DNA from: Arabidopsis thaliana
Taxonomy: Eukaryota > Streptophyta > Magnoliopsida > Brassicales > Brassicaceae
NCBI RefSeq assembly: GCF_000001735.4
Contig: NC_003074.8
Coordinates: 4,340,101 to 4,404,100 of the forward strand
Direction: 5' to 3'
DNA length: 64,000 nucleotides
Below, piece by piece: positions 45,174 to 61,238 of the stretch. Made by a program: the position numbers and the translations under genes. Position 1 is the first letter of the stretch. Every line of letters starts with the position of its first letter. The notes below the pieces were generated by a model. That model worked only from the letters and a program-made list of their open reading frames with translations, did no database searches and had not been told where the DNA came from.

Positions 45174-48120
45174 TTAGCAACCATTTGCCACCACATCGCC
45201 TGTGACTGGTTTAGCAACAGACCCATTCTCAGCAACCTTAACATCACTGGACGTTTGAACAGCTGCAGGAGATTCCTTGCTCGCTGACTCTGCAGTTGCA
45301 GATTCCTTCTTTTCATCGGTTACCTTCTCCTCGCTTACCTGTTAAGCTTTAATACATTAGAAACACTCAAGTTATATATATACTGAATGAAAAAGATTTC
45401 TGAAATTGTTTTCTAGTTCTTACCTGTTTCTGGGTTTGCTTGGCTTTCTTCTCCAAGATAGTCTTCTGTCGAACCTCGTAGAATGAGAAATCATCCAAAA
45501 TGCAAGTCTTGCTGCTATGCTCCTTGAAAATTTTCACAATCTTCAAACCTTGCTCCAACTTAACCTAATATGATCCAAACAAAGAAAGTTAGGCACAAGA
45601 AAACAAAAACGCTCGTGGAGTAATCAGTAAAACAAGCCAAAAGATGTCACAAATATTTACCTCTTGTGTGTCTCTGCTGTTGGTAACAGGTTTGTTCTCA
45701 TTGTTCTCTAAAGTAATATGCTTCAGTAAACTGTTTGGCACATCCTTCACAATATGCCACTTGAGGGGGAAAGAGCCGGTCCACTTATCTTGCTGCCAGT
45801 ACTCCACATTTGTGTTGAAATCAACTGGTCCTGTCATTTCAGCAAGACCAACAAATTGTCCACTTGCATTGACCTGAAAGACAAAAACTGGAGTATAAAG
45901 AACAATATCATAAAACAAAGTAAAAAGAGCACAGTTTTTAATTTCAGGATTATATACACACCGAGAAAAACAGAAAGATGGGACAGCCGCCAGCTTTCTG
46001 TTGAGCTTCCTGGTATGCTGCAGCAAGCTTCTTGTTTCCATTTGGTGTGCTAGCCCAAACATTATATTTAATGCTCTTGTGCACATCATCTTCACTGTAT
46101 GACTTGATGATAAAGAACATGGCATTTGCATAATCCACTGGGAAATCTTCTTTATTGTACTGTTCTCTGTCAGGAACAACACATGTGTTATCCGCCTCCC
46201 CAACCTCAGTTACATTTGATTCTCCAGTCTGCTCCTTAACCTCTAAGCTATCATCTAGATTTCCCTTCTGGTTCTTTGTGCCCTTAGCTCTAGGTCCCCT
46301 GTTAAGTTCATTCAAACCATCTACATTGTTCTCATTTCCGTAATAGTAACTGTTACCCCTGCCCCAGCTTCTGTATTTGTTGTCTGTGGCCGCCCATCCT
46401 CTTCCATTTGTTCTTGAATCATACCCAGATGAACCATAACCCAAAGCAGATCTCCCTGTGCTACCATACTGACCATATAACTTGTTCTGATACATCCTGT
46501 TGTAGTACCCCTGAGCTGTACCATAGCCAGTCACTGATGAAGGCTGGTGCACGCTCTGCAAAGAAAAAAGTTGATTGAAGGTCAGTTAACAAATTTGGAA
46601 GACTTGAGCGGCTATATATATATGCCAGTAAAGCAGACAATGGTGTTCATTAGCAAAAAGAAGTTTGGAAAGACATCATACCGTGTAGTGAGAATTTGAG
46701 CGGTAGTTTTGATTCCTCGATGAAGGTACTGTGCTAGACTTAGAATAGGAGGATGCAACTCCACTACCAGAAACAGGTCTCTGCACATCAGAGTACTTAG
46801 AGCCATCGTGCCACGGCACAGGAGCATAATACCCTTCATAGGCATACCTGGGGTCCTGATAACCAGCAGCCAAACCTCCTCCTGGAGCACCCATACCATA
46901 CAAATTACTTGAGGTGTTAAGGGTAGCCTGGTTAGTTGGTTTCACTGGAGCTGATCCATTACTTCCTTTTGTGATACCAGCAGCAGAAGCAACATTATTG
47001 CTATCCGCAGGTAGTGTCTTCACACCAGCAGGTTTGTTTGCAGAGAGATCCGGCTGGGTAGGTGTAGCCACAGATGAAGCATACGGTCCACTGTTTGGAA
47101 AATAGTTAGGATACTGATACTGCTGAGCACCGTACAACTGCCCTTCCCCGCCAAGCTGTGGAGCAGGGCTAGTTGCTGGCGAGTAAGGATACGCTGCATA
47201 CCCATAACCCTGAGGATACACAACAGTCCCATTCTCTCCATAAATTCCCTGGTAAAATATTGAACCTGTTAAGCAAAGAAAATATAAAGACGATGAAAGG
47301 CACTATTATAACTAGTCAGCACACACTTACAGAATTCATGTCAACACCCTCAGGATTTGTGTAAGCTGGGTAGTCAGTCCACTCTTGACCACTCCCATAT
47401 ACTGAAAAGTTACAAAACGAAAAACTTGTTAAACCAGTGGTGACAATTTAGTGAAATAATGTTTCTAGATTGTAAATGATTTGAGGATGAAGCTACCATT
47501 GTAATACTGGTAGGGATTGTAAGGATTAGGAACATAGCAAACTGAAGGGTCAGCAGCATCACTGGGAAGCATTGGTGTCAAAGATCGATCATAAGAAGGA
47601 ACTTGACCATGAACATCAACGCCTCCATACTGGTAGACGGCAGTCTACACAAGACACAAAACAAAAGCGTTAAAAAAAACTGGAAGAAGCAAAAGTTGTG
47701 ACAACAGAAAACCAAAATTCAATCTGCAAATCACCTTCTTGTTAGGCTCAGGGATCTCTGAAGCTTTTGCTGGCGAGTCCAAGGATAGTTTCTGCAACAG
47801 ATCTGTAGCTTCTACAAACAAGGTGAGTCAAGGAAGCAAAGAATTACACAATTAACCATTAGAATAGTGGAAAGCAAACATTCTCAAATCAATCAAACTC
47901 GCCACAAATGAATCGATTTGAATCAATATAGAAACCTAACAATCGAGAAATATATTGAGAAACCCGAAACTGAATCTAGGCAATATCAAATATATCTGAA
48001 CAAGACTCAAAATCAGCTCACTGGATTCAAGATCCAACAGATTCAAGATCGAGAAATCAAAACACAGATCGAGAAACATAAAGAAAGGATACGATCAGCA
48101 GGAGGAGCAACGGTAGCCAT
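45174..48120 (-). CDS. ECT2: YTH-domain m6A reader ECT2
   Basis: Cytoplasmic reader of N6-methyladenosine in mRNA that controls leaf and trichome development with ECT3 and ECT4 (family knowledge). Minus strand, start at 48120 ([20 protein letters not shown]), stop at 45174-45176. The first exon has only 28 coding bases. The long N-terminal half is Tyr/Gly/Asn/Gln-rich and disordered ([51 protein letters not shown]), the region used for granule formation. The C-terminal YTH domain starts at [20 protein letters not shown] and continues [60 protein letters not shown]. The aromatic cage tryptophans (NVWAST, YWQQDKW) are present. The tail is Lys/Glu- and Ser-rich and ends VVANGC. Exon borders match where checked. 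I recall it as AT3G13460. Confidence 0.95.
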
Positions 48121-49584
48121 GAGAGGAGATTCGACAAACAAAGATTTGGATAGATCCTTCTCGGATAAAAGGGGATGCGACCAAAGAGAAAGAAGAAGAA
48201 GAAGAAAAAAAAGAAGATAGAGAAACCCTAAATGGAATCAGGAAAAACCCAGATCAAATCTAGGGTTTAAGAGATAGAATAGAAGAGAGAAAGAAGAAAA
48301 AAATGGCCGCAGCCGCCAAGAAGGAGAAGGGTTTTGCTTCGGGGAAGAGGAAAAAAAGGGTTTTGTCTCTCTACCTCTCCCTCTGATTCAAATAGATCCA
48401 CTAATCAACCACCTCACCTTCTCTCTTTTTTTTTTCTTTCTTTTTTTTTTTTTTTCTTCCACCTTAAGATATTTCCTCTTTTGTTTTAAAAGAAGACTAT
48501 AGACCGTGTGGTTTTGGTTATTTTTCCTGCAAAATCTGGATAATATACTTTTCCATTTTCTTAAAATTGGTAATCTTGTAATAAAATAGATATAAATCTC
48601 AATTCTGTTACCAAAATATAATTCAAAAGTAAATTTGGTCAAATTTAAAAGCAAAAGAGGGCATGCTTTCTATTATAGGTGTGTTTCTTCTATAAATTTA
48701 CCCCAATATACATTGAAATATCTTTAAAAATATATATTAAACTTTTTTGTTTTGAGCAACTATTTAAAAACTAAAAGCAAATCATTAAGATAAAACCAAA
48801 GAAAGTAAAATCTATTTTTCAGAGAAACTTACCAAAACTAGCTATTCAAGAAAATATACTTTACCTTTAGGATAAAAGGAAGTAAATTACCTTAGCTTAA
48901 AAAAGCTATTATTAAATAAAAACATTTTAAGATCGAGAGTATGTAATGGGCCTATTTGATTAAAGATTCATAAACAGGCCCAAATCACCAAACAAGGCCA
49001 CCGGAAATAAACCCATGATCCGATTACCCATCCGACGTTCTAGAGAGTTCTAATGAGAAAACAATGAAGAGTACATCCAACGGCTAAGATTAGCTCGAAG
49101 TTTCAAGAGCTAAAGGCTCATATCGCCTTTATATTCAAAGAAAAAATTATCAGTAGCAAGTGCATTCTTCATTTCGTCATTGGAGAAACCTACTTCTTCC
49201 TCCTTATCCGGAATAAACCTCTTCGGCGCCATCTCTCTCCTCACCTCCGTCGTTCCACCGTCCGGTGAGTGTCACTTTTCCCATCAATTGAGCTCACAAT
49301 GTTGGCGCCTATGTAATTGTGTGTGTCGATTGATTGTTTTGTTAGAATTGGAATTAACAAGTATTACTAGTAGCTGAGAAAAAGTATGTTACCTTGTTTT
49401 CGTGTTCCCGGAGATTTGTGGCTATTGGTGTAGTTGTGGTTTTGAGTATTTGGGGATTGAGCTCTGATTTTGAAATTCATCTGTTTTTTGTTTTTTGTTG
49501 CCAGTTTTAATTGGTTAGTACTTTTGGTGAATCTTTCGTTTTATGTGAACTGTTGGATTGATTTTCAGTGTTTGAGAAGTGAAA
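48121..49584. other. ECT2 and CPN60B upstream regions
   Basis: Divergent starts. Left: CT/AG-rich ECT2 leader up to about 48330 and a poly(T) run at 48421-48455. Middle: AT-rich. Right: GGGCCTATTTG, GGCCCAAATC and AGGCCACC words around 48948-49000, CTTTATATTC (TATA-like, near 49128), a CPN60B leader exon from about 49150 and a leader intron from GTGAGTGTC (49266) to TTTTCAG before 49570. Confidence 0.5.
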
Positions 49585-52524
49585 ATGGCATCGACATTCA
49601 CTGCCACGTCTTCCCTTGGTTCGTTGCTTGCTCCCAATGCTATCAAGTTGTCTTCTGCGACTAGCATCTCTTCAAGCTCGTTTGGAAGGAGACATAACGT
49701 GTGCGTCAGAAGATCCCGTCCTGCCATAGTATGTGCAGCCAAGGAGTTGCATTTCAATAAGGATGGGACTACCATAAGGAAACTTCAGGTGAGAATTAAT
49801 GAATTGATTTTCTGGAGTAATGATTAGGATTCGTTTTATTTTTGGTTTCTGATTACTCGTTTGTTATTAGACTGGTGTTAACAAGCTCGCGGACCTTGTT
49901 GGTGTCACACTTGGACCAAAAGGGAGAAATGTTGTTCTTGAGAGCAAGTATGGATCCCCAAGAATTGTTAATGATGGTGTCACTGTTGCGAGGGAGGTAT
50001 GAAATTTATTGTCTGTTTAACCAATTATGTTCCTTTCGTTTTTAATTACTTCTCTAAGCTTAAGGTTTTCTTCTGCTTAGGTCGAGTTGGAGGACCCGGT
50101 TGAGAACATTGGTGCAAAGCTTGTAAGGCAAGCAGCTGCAAAGACCAATGACTTGGCTGGTGACGGTACAACAACATCTGTTGTTCTTGCACAAGGTTTT
50201 ATTGCTGAGGGTGTCAAGGTTGTTACATTCTTCTTTCAGCTTTCTCTGATTTTATACTCAGAAGAACAGTATATTAATCTGAAATTTTGTATTTTTCAGG
50301 TGGTGGCTGCAGGTGCGAACCCTGTATTGATCACTAGGGGGATTGAGAAGACTGCAAAGGCTTTGGTTAACGAGCTGAAACTTATGTCTAAGGAGGTAAG
50401 TAACTATTATGCTAAAACTTCCTTCTTCTTAATTTTTCGAGAGTCTATAGCAAGATGGTCTAAAGGTTATGTCATTGGAAATATAGGTTGAAGACAGTGA
50501 ACTTGCTGATGTGGCAGCTGTTAGTGCGGGTAATAACCACGAAGTTGGAAGTATGATTGCTGAAGCAATGAGCAAAGTGGGCAGGAAGGGTGTGGTGACC
50601 CTGGAGGAGGGAAAAAGCGCTGAGAACAACCTTTATGTTGTGGAAGGAATGCAATTTGACCGTGGTTATATCTCCCCATACTTTGTGACAGACAGTGAGA
50701 AAATGTCTGTTGAGTATGACAATTGCAAGGTAATTTTTCTTTATTCTGAGCTACCAAAATGATATTGTGATGCAAATAGCCTAACAAGTTTCTACTGTGC
50801 AGTTGCTTCTTGTTGACAAGAAAGTAACCAATGCAAGGGATCTTGTTGGGGTTCTAGAGGATGCGATTAGAGGCGGATACCCAATCCTCATAATTGCAGA
50901 AGATATTGAACAAGAAGCCTTAGCTACTCTTGTTGTTAACAAGCTTAGAGGCACACTGAAGATTGCAGCTCTCAAAGCTCCTGGATTTGGAGAGCGCAAG
51001 AGCCAATACCTTGACGATATTGCCATTCTAACTGGAGGTAGGTCATGTTTTTATAACAAAAAACCTATATGTGGGTATCAATCAATGTGCCCTCCTGATT
51101 TGGAATCATTTGGCTGTTAAAACCTTACCGTGTTGCTTCTGTTTTTGTGTGCAGCAACTGTGATCAGAGAGGAAGTTGGTCTTTCTCTTGACAAAGCTGG
51201 AAAAGAGGTTCTGGGTAACGCTTCCAAGGTTGTCCTGACAAAGGAAATGACAACAATTGTGGGTGATGGGACCACACAAGAAGCAGTGAACAAGCGTGTT
51301 GTACAGATTAGGAATCTTATTGAGGTATATGTTTGAGTCAAACCGCATAAGAGTCTGTGACAGCTACTTTTTTTTGTATAAAGTTTGTTTATGCTAATAC
51401 AACTGCGGTTGTGCAGCAAGCGGAGCAAGACTACGAGAAGGAAAAATTAAATGAGAGAATTGCGAAGCTCTCTGGTGGAGTTGCTGTAATTCAGGTAAAA
51501 TAGTAATCACATGGACTTTCTTGGATTTGTATGATAGAAGAATAAGTTAAGTGATCTAATTAAAGTTTTTACATCTTGGTTAAAGGTTGGAGCTCAAACT
51601 GAGACAGAGCTCAAAGAAAAGAAGCTGAGAGTGGAAGATGCTCTTAATGCTACAAAGGTGATTTTCTTTATCCAGCTGATGGGGTTATAGGTATCGTGCT
51701 ACTCATGTATATCTTAATTATATGACCTCATTGAGTTTCAGGCTGCTGTTGAGGAAGGTATTGTCGTTGGTGGTGGTTGCACTCTGCTCCGGCTTGCATC
51801 AAAGGTCGATGCCATCAAGGATACCCTTGAAAATGATGAAGAAAAGGTGATTGGCAAAATCAAGAATTTTGAAATTTTTTGCAAATTGCTTGCTCTTACT
51901 GCATTTTCAACTATTTCCCATCTCTAGGTTGGAGCGGAAATTGTTAAAAGAGCACTGAGTTACCCTCTGAAATTGATAGCTAAGAATGCTGGTGTTAATG
52001 GAAGTGTTGTCAGCGAGAAGGTTATAACAACATAAGAACATCCATGCTTATTCAGCTCTTGATCTACGTAAGTTGCTTAAAAAGCTGTATTTATTTATTG
52101 CAGGTGCTGGCTAACGATAATGTGAAATTTGGATACAATGCTGCAACCGGCAAGTATGAAGACCTGATGGCTGCAGGCATCATCGACCCGACAAAGGTCA
52201 GTTTCTCACATACACTCCCTCACTCTGTTTTGCTATCCCATCTGATCGCAAAATATCCAATGAACCTGAGTGGATTTTTGTTTTCAGGTTGTGAGATGTT
52301 GCTTAGAACATGCCGCCTCAGTTGCAAAGACGTTCTTGATGTCTGACTGTGTGGTTGTTGAGATCCCAGAGCCAGAGCCAGTTCCTGCTGGTAACCCAAT
52401 GGACAACTCAGGTTAGTCCAGACCTTCTGATTCATAAAAACTGGACAGTGACATCAAAACAAAACTCATGTTTCTTCATCACTGAATCTTTCTCGATTGT
52501 CTTGTTTCAGGTTATGGATACTAA
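49585..52524 (+). CDS. CPN60B2: chloroplast chaperonin 60 beta subunit
   Basis: Beta-type subunit of the plastid Cpn60 chaperonin that folds Rubisco and other stroma proteins. Start [20 protein letters not shown] with a Ser-rich chloroplast transit peptide to about residue 52 ([12 protein letters not shown]). About 14 exons: exon 1 ends IRKLQ, then [20 protein letters not shown], the ATP-binding [11 protein letters not shown], the apical domain ([28 protein letters not shown]), hinge [13 protein letters not shown], and equatorial end [20 protein letters not shown]. The C-terminus is DNSGYGY without the GGM tail of GroEL. Full length, about 596 residues. From memory this is AT3G13470, sister of the LEN1 gene on chromosome 1. 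Many frames nearby are intron read-through. Confidence 0.94.
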
Positions 52525-53083
52525 GATAGACCGACCAGGTTTGCTCGTAAAGCTGAGAGATAGGCAAAATTCCGAAGCGAGAGTAGCTCACTGGGATACG
52601 GATTCCTTTAGCTTGCAAACAAATTTTCTGTGCAAGTGTAGTGATTTTTGAACCAGAGAATAATGTGTTCACTAGATATCATATTTGAAATCATTTTGAA
52701 TAACTTGTCAGTGATCTTCAAAATCTTGAGTGCTCTTAATAACACCATCTTATATACATGCTAAAGCTGAGGGAACTTAGATAGAATGCAAAAAGTGTAC
52801 TTTAAATTTAAAAGCTTCTTGAATCTGACTAAGAAAGAACTTCATTAACTGGTTAAGTAAACAAGTGTAATATAAAGCAATTCTTTTAACAACTCTAAAA
52901 CCGTAAACACTGAATCGACAATCGACATATAACCTCAGGTGAGCAAAAGTGGATTCTACTATATGTACCTCAATGTAGATGGATTCTAAATCCAAAGCCA
53001 CAAGCTGAACAGAGCCAATTCTCAAGCAAGCTTCTTCACCCTTCACCATTGCCATATCTTCCGGTAAAACTAAGCCGAGTTGA
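52525..53083. other. convergent 3' flanks
   Basis: 3' UTRs of CPN60B (+) and the small acidic-protein gene (-). The minus-strand frame running through 52777-53142 is 3' UTR of the latter read in another phase. Nothing else. Confidence 0.5.
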
Positions 53084-53712
53084 TCACAGAATAACACAAA
53101 CACAGCTTTGATCGCCATCATATCTAACATCTTCTTCTTCACTGCAAATATAACAGGGATTCAGACAAATGTCAATCAACTAATTCTCAAAGTTAGCATC
53201 TTTTGAAGCCTGAATTGATCAAAGATTCAAACTTCATACCAAGAAACCTAAGAAAAACAAAGATTCAAACTTCATAGAAGACAGTACCTAGACTCGAATT
53301 CTCGGATCTCAGCAAGTTCTTTCCCCATCAAATCCACCCACTGTACTTTCTTCTTCTCCTTTCTCCCACCATCTGCTGAATCTAAGACCTCCTTCTTGAG
53401 ACTGCTTTTCAAGATTTCCCCATTACTAAGACTTTCTTCTTCTTCCTTTTTTCCCTCTAGAGCACAATCTTCTTCTCTAACAACCTCAGTCAACAAACCA
53501 TCAACATGATCAACAACAACTTCTTCTTCTTCTACATGTGCATCATCATCATCATTGTCATCATGGTCACGATCATCAACAACCGTAGTCGAAGAAGACA
53601 CTTGAGGAAAAGTATTCTCCAATTTGAGAGAACCAGAAGCGTAGATATGAGGAGAAGGCTTACAGAAACAGATGAAAGAAGGGCACTGGATCTTACACAG
53701 CAAAACCCTCAT
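53084..53712 (-). CDS. small acidic protein with CaaX-like CVIL end
   Basis: Two exons: 53288-53712 and 53084-53141 (AG|T, Ser at the joint). Starting at the second of two candidate Mets it begins MRVLLCKIQCPSFICFCKPS, a Cys-rich hydrophobic N-terminus; a longer form starts at 53751 (MMIGCFKDPTYVL). The middle is an acidic disordered stretch (VVDDRDHDDNDDDDAHVEEE). A Lys-rich conserved motif KKKVQWVDLMGKELAEI and EFESSEEEDVRYDG lead to CVCVIL at the stop. C-V-I-L is a plausible geranylgeranylation box and the N-terminal cysteines may be acylated, so a membrane-bound protein is possible. The WVDxxGKxLxxIxEFE motif occurs in a plant-only family of unknown function, from memory. I recall it as AT3G13480. 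Confidence 0.8.
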
Positions 53713-53751
53713 CAAAACATATGTTGGGTCTTTAAAACACCCGATCATCAA

Positions 53752-55883
53752 ATTCCAAACTTTCCCTCTTTTCTCTTTATAAAGTTACAACCTTTTCATG
53801 CCCATTGAGATGCCCAGATTGGACTCAAAAAGCTTCGAGGATTTCAATCTCTGGATTTCTGAAACAAAAAAAAAAAAAAAAAAAAAGAGCAACAAAAGGT
53901 TTTCGAGGAAGAGTTAATAACCACAATATATAATATCACACTTCAATAGAATCCAAAGACCATAAATTAAGCGTTGATCAGATGAGGAAGCAGACAAAAG
54001 TACAGGGACCACGCAATGCTAATATTACTAATTGAGAAAGAACAGATTCCACAATTGAGAACAATCAGCCATGGCCATTAAAGAAAAAAAAAAGAGGAAA
54101 TTGAGAGAAAGGCATTTACTTTTTTATGAATTTGTGTTGTGTGAGAGACAAAAGAGTGACTGACCAAGTTTTTAAGAATTTATGAAAAAGTGTTTGCTTC
54201 TTTTTCTCTGAGAAGAAGATAAAGTAGTTAGTCTTCGAATTTTGCTTTTTCAATGCCTTTAAAGGTGAAGTCTTTTTTTAACTAATTAGATTAACTGTTC
54301 CCTCGCTTAATCTTATATATTGGATTCTGTTTGTTGTTAGGATATCATATATATTTATTTTCTAATATTTTTTATCTGTTAGATAATTATTGAGAAGATT
54401 ATGTGTTTTGTTAAAAAAAATTAGTTACGTATATAGTTAATTATATATTTTTTTAAATATTACTATGCTGCAGAATTTTTAAGTTCATAATTGTAATTAA
54501 ATTATATTACTTTTATGTCTACCACTAACACATGCTTTCAAGTTTAAACTTGGTTATGACAGTACTGAGATCACCAGTACAAACCATTAACTTATAAATT
54601 TTGTTTGAAAATCATCTACTTATAGGATTAAACTTATACATTTATTTAGATATGAACTGTGTGTAGAGAACTTATATGTATCAGCAATAATCTTGCAAAT
54701 CTTAATATTTAATTGGACAAATCTAAATGATTAATGTTAATGGAATAAGTCACACGAAGTTTCCACGTGAATGAAAGTATTTATCAAAAATTAATAATTT
54801 CTATATATTTTGTATCGTTGACAAATCCAGATATGATCTAATACTGTAATTTTTTTTATGAATGATGTAATCTATTAGATGCACGAAGTTTCTGCAAATC
54901 CCAAATGGATATATACACATAGGTATGTCAATTAATATAGAGAATAATGACGCGACATAGGATGCTTCTGAGTTCTGACATATTATTTCGAGATCAATCA
55001 AACTCAAAAGACATACAGCTTGTCTCACACATGTGTGAGATTTTGCTTATTATTGTGCATGCATCATCAATCATTTATAAATTGGTCGGATACATTCAAC
55101 AAGTTACCTCATCGACATCTAAAGCTAAAACCCACAAACATTATTTCCACTCCAAGAAAGAGAGACTATAAATCTTTTGTATTACTTTAGTAGCAAAAGA
55201 AAAAAGAAAAAAAAAATCCTTTGTATTATAGTCCATGTTTAAAGTTTTCTACACTTTGGCGTTAGCTTGTCCTTTTCCAACTTAAAAAAGTAAACGAATA
55301 TCATATCATTTTCTTAAACAACATTCGAACCATTTAATGGAAAGTAATTCTTTAAAGTTCTTTTTGTTGTTAGCTTTGTCCCTGACCTATACAACAGGAG
55401 ATCAAGCTTTGCCGACACGAAATCAATTAGAAAATCAGCAAAAGTTAGAGAGAGGAGGGGAGCGTGAAGCTTCTTATCTTTTTATACAAGAAAACTGAAT
55501 CAGTGTTAGTTTCTTCAGTACCTTGAACATGTCGTGTGGCTAATACATATGGAACCCTTACCCACGTGTGATATCTTCTTATGCTCCAAGTTTAGTGCAG
55601 TTACAAATCAACTAGCCGGGAAATAGGAAAGAAAGAGATTAAATCAAAACTTTATTTGTTTCTTACTGTTTACCACATGCCAAATGGGATAAAATGGAAT
55701 GATCCAAGTTTTTGTGTGTTCTGTTTTAGGCACTCATCAAGAATAAAATAACTTCTTGTTTTGCTATCTAATGACGTCTGTTACACATTCTTCCTCCAAC
55801 TTCCTGCTGGAGAAATCACCAATAAAGATACACAAGAATGCTATAAAAGCTACAACATGCATTACCACTTGCATGTTTCAGTG
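53752..55883. other. intergenic
   Basis: Upstream of the acidic-protein gene: CT/AG-rich leader and an A-run near 53868-53886. The rest is AT-rich with an A-tract bracketed by a 14 bp near-repeat (55171-55228). From about 55500 comes the 3' flank of the lysyl-tRNA synthetase gene. No gene supported. Confidence 0.45.
55171..55228 (+). mobile_element. poly(A) tract with imperfect 14 bp flanking repeat
   Basis: AATCTTTTGTATTA (55171-55184) and AATCCTTTGTATTA (55215-55228) differ at one base and bracket about 30 bases: CTTTAGTAGC followed by A-runs with two G's. It resembles the perfect examples at 4672 and 5956, here perhaps older. Confidence 0.35.
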
Positions 55884-59202
<3,319 letters not shown>

Positions 59203-59852
59203 CTCTCTATCTCTCTCTGTTTCTCAGAGTCGTGCTGCTGTGGATAGGTGGAAGAAGAATGCAAGTGGGTTTGGGCTTTGCATTTTTGGACCCTAAACCC
59301 TAAACATTTTGGGCTTCTGATTTTCTGAAATTTATAAGTCGGTTCTTACTCTTTTTTTCTTATAATAGTAGTCAGTTTTTGACTTTCTTTAAGAGAAGTG
59401 AGATTGTGAGAAACATGATTTTCTTATATACGATTGCTTACAGAAATAATGTTCAAAATATTATTATTTTTGTTAATATAGTATCCAATAGTTATTATAA
59501 AAAAAAATATGGACATTTTTATATAAGTAAATATTTAAGAAAAAAAAACATTTAGAGAGACAAATGTATTAAATGTTTTGAGCTTTTGGCTAATACTTTT
59601 CATTTTTGTAAATTTTTAAATAAAAATATTATATACACTAACTATTTTTCTTTTCTTTGTAATTCTTTTTCAGACTTGTGTGATCCATTCAACGGATCAA
59701 ATTCTCTCTATAAATTGTCCCAAAAAGCATGGAGGCAAAAACTTAAATGATATCATAGGCTTTACGACTTGCAAAGTCAACGACAAAAGTCAAAAAGTCA
59801 AAACCATAAACCAGTTCCGTGAAGAAGAAGGAAAAGAGAGAATTTGTTGGCT

Positions 59853-60206
59853 ATGGTTTTTAGCAGCTCGGTGATGGCGACGGTGGCGAAATTTTCCACC
59901 GACAAGTGGCAGCGGATGAGGAGGGTTCCGTCGTCGGAGTTGATGAATACGCAACAGCTTATGGAGGTGGCTTGTTGCCTCCCTCTTAGTCATCTCTTTA
60001 TCTGTCTTTGGGAGTTTCTGTGTTTCTCCGTATCCGATTATGATTCTGATGATGATTATGATTATGTTGATGATGATGATGATGATGATGATGTTGATGA
60101 TGACGATGTGGTTGCTTTTGATCATAATAGTAACGGCGATTTTGATGATCATGGGTCTTCTTCCTTGGATTTTGATGACTATTACCATTACTCGGACTCC
60201 GACTAA
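59853..60206 (+). CDS. small Asp-rich protein of unknown function
   Basis: Single exon of 117 residues from the ATG at 59853 (MVFSSSVMATVAKFSTDKWQ); a start three codons earlier, at 59844, is possible. N-terminal half: DKWQRMRRVPSSELMNTQQL, then a short hydrophobic stretch (VACCLPLSHLFICLWEFLCF). C-terminal half: an Asp repeat encoded by (GAT)n DNA (DYDSDDDYDYVDDDDDDDD) and a Ser/Asp/Tyr end (DYYHYSDSD). No domain recognised. The clear DKW-R-RRVPSS region argues for a real protein; the acidic tail comes from microsatellite-like DNA and is expected to vary in length. I recall it as AT3G13500. Confidence 0.65.
   Translation: MVFSSSVMATVAKFSTDKWQRMRRVPSSELMNTQQLMEVACCLPLSHLFICLWEFLCFSVSDYDSDDDYDYVDDDDDDDDVDDDDVVAFDHNSNGDFDDHGSSSLDFDDYYHYSDSD
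60055..60110 (+). repeat. (GAT)n coding microsatellite
   Basis: Repeated GAT/GATGAT units with few GTT and GAC steps encode the Asp run of the small acidic protein. Confidence 0.8.
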
Positions 60207-61193
60207 TAAATAGCTGACCTCTTCTTTTTTCTAGTTTCTAATTCTTTTGGGATTATTGTTGTCTTTAGGTGTATTGTCCTAATTATTAATCTGGTATTCT
60301 TGGATACTGTAAATTTACTCTTGGATATTCAATAACATAATCAGACATTACGAATTATAACATATCCTTTATCCATTGACTGTATGTTTAAATTTCCATC
60401 TTTGAACAAAAGTAACTTGTGGTGATCTTAATGTTCTGTTATGCAGAAGTACATCTTCATTGTCCAAATTGTTAATTACTTCTCTTGTTTTTGTGGTTGG
60501 ACTACACATATCAAGACCCTCAATTCTTATGTGTGTAGCTTCTGGAGACTTGCTGAAACAGTTTTTGCCTCTTTTGCTACTTCAAAGCTTGGATCTGCTG
60601 AGTATAGGTTGTGATCACAAATCAGTTGGTTTATGATTTGTCAATATATATCAGCTTCTAGATTTTATTTGGTGGACACTGGGTTTGGTCTCTCTATTTA
60701 AAAACTAAAACAGCCAGCATAAGTCATGTTGATTTTCTTTATAGATAAATTCTCTCATATGTTTTTTTTTGTTTCATTGGTTTGGATGTGTAGTGAATCT
60801 ACTGATGTCGCTATAGTTACGTTGTCCATGACATATGAAGAAGTCAGAAATTGGATGAAAGGCCTCTATCTATGTAATGATTCAACTAAGAACGAATAAA
60901 ATGAAAAAGTCACATGTGATATGTATCACCCCGAAGACAATATGCATACATCTATTCACACGATCAGGTCAAGGATACATTAGTACCGTGTCTATATATA
61001 TAATTATTTATACAGCCATTGACGAACGAATCATTTTGTACTCTCCAACAATCCACCCAATTAACTCTTGGATTAGAAACGTTCAAAATCACATAACCAC
61101 CGCGATTTTTATGTGACTTCCACATATTTTGAAATACTTAAGAATTTTGGTATGCACACCAAGAGATTATGAAGAAGATATTCCTCCATTATT

Positions 61194-61238
61194 CAAATTT
61201 AACATTTATTTTATTCAAAACAAATTTAACATTTATTT
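61194..61238. repeat. short tandem duplication
   Basis: CAAATTTAACATTTATTT at 61194-61211 and 61221-61238, 27 bp apart. Confidence 0.7.

Noticed and set aside
52777-53142. A 121-codon minus frame next to the acidic-protein gene.
   Set aside because: Its upper part is the real last exon read in another phase, and the rest is 3' UTR.
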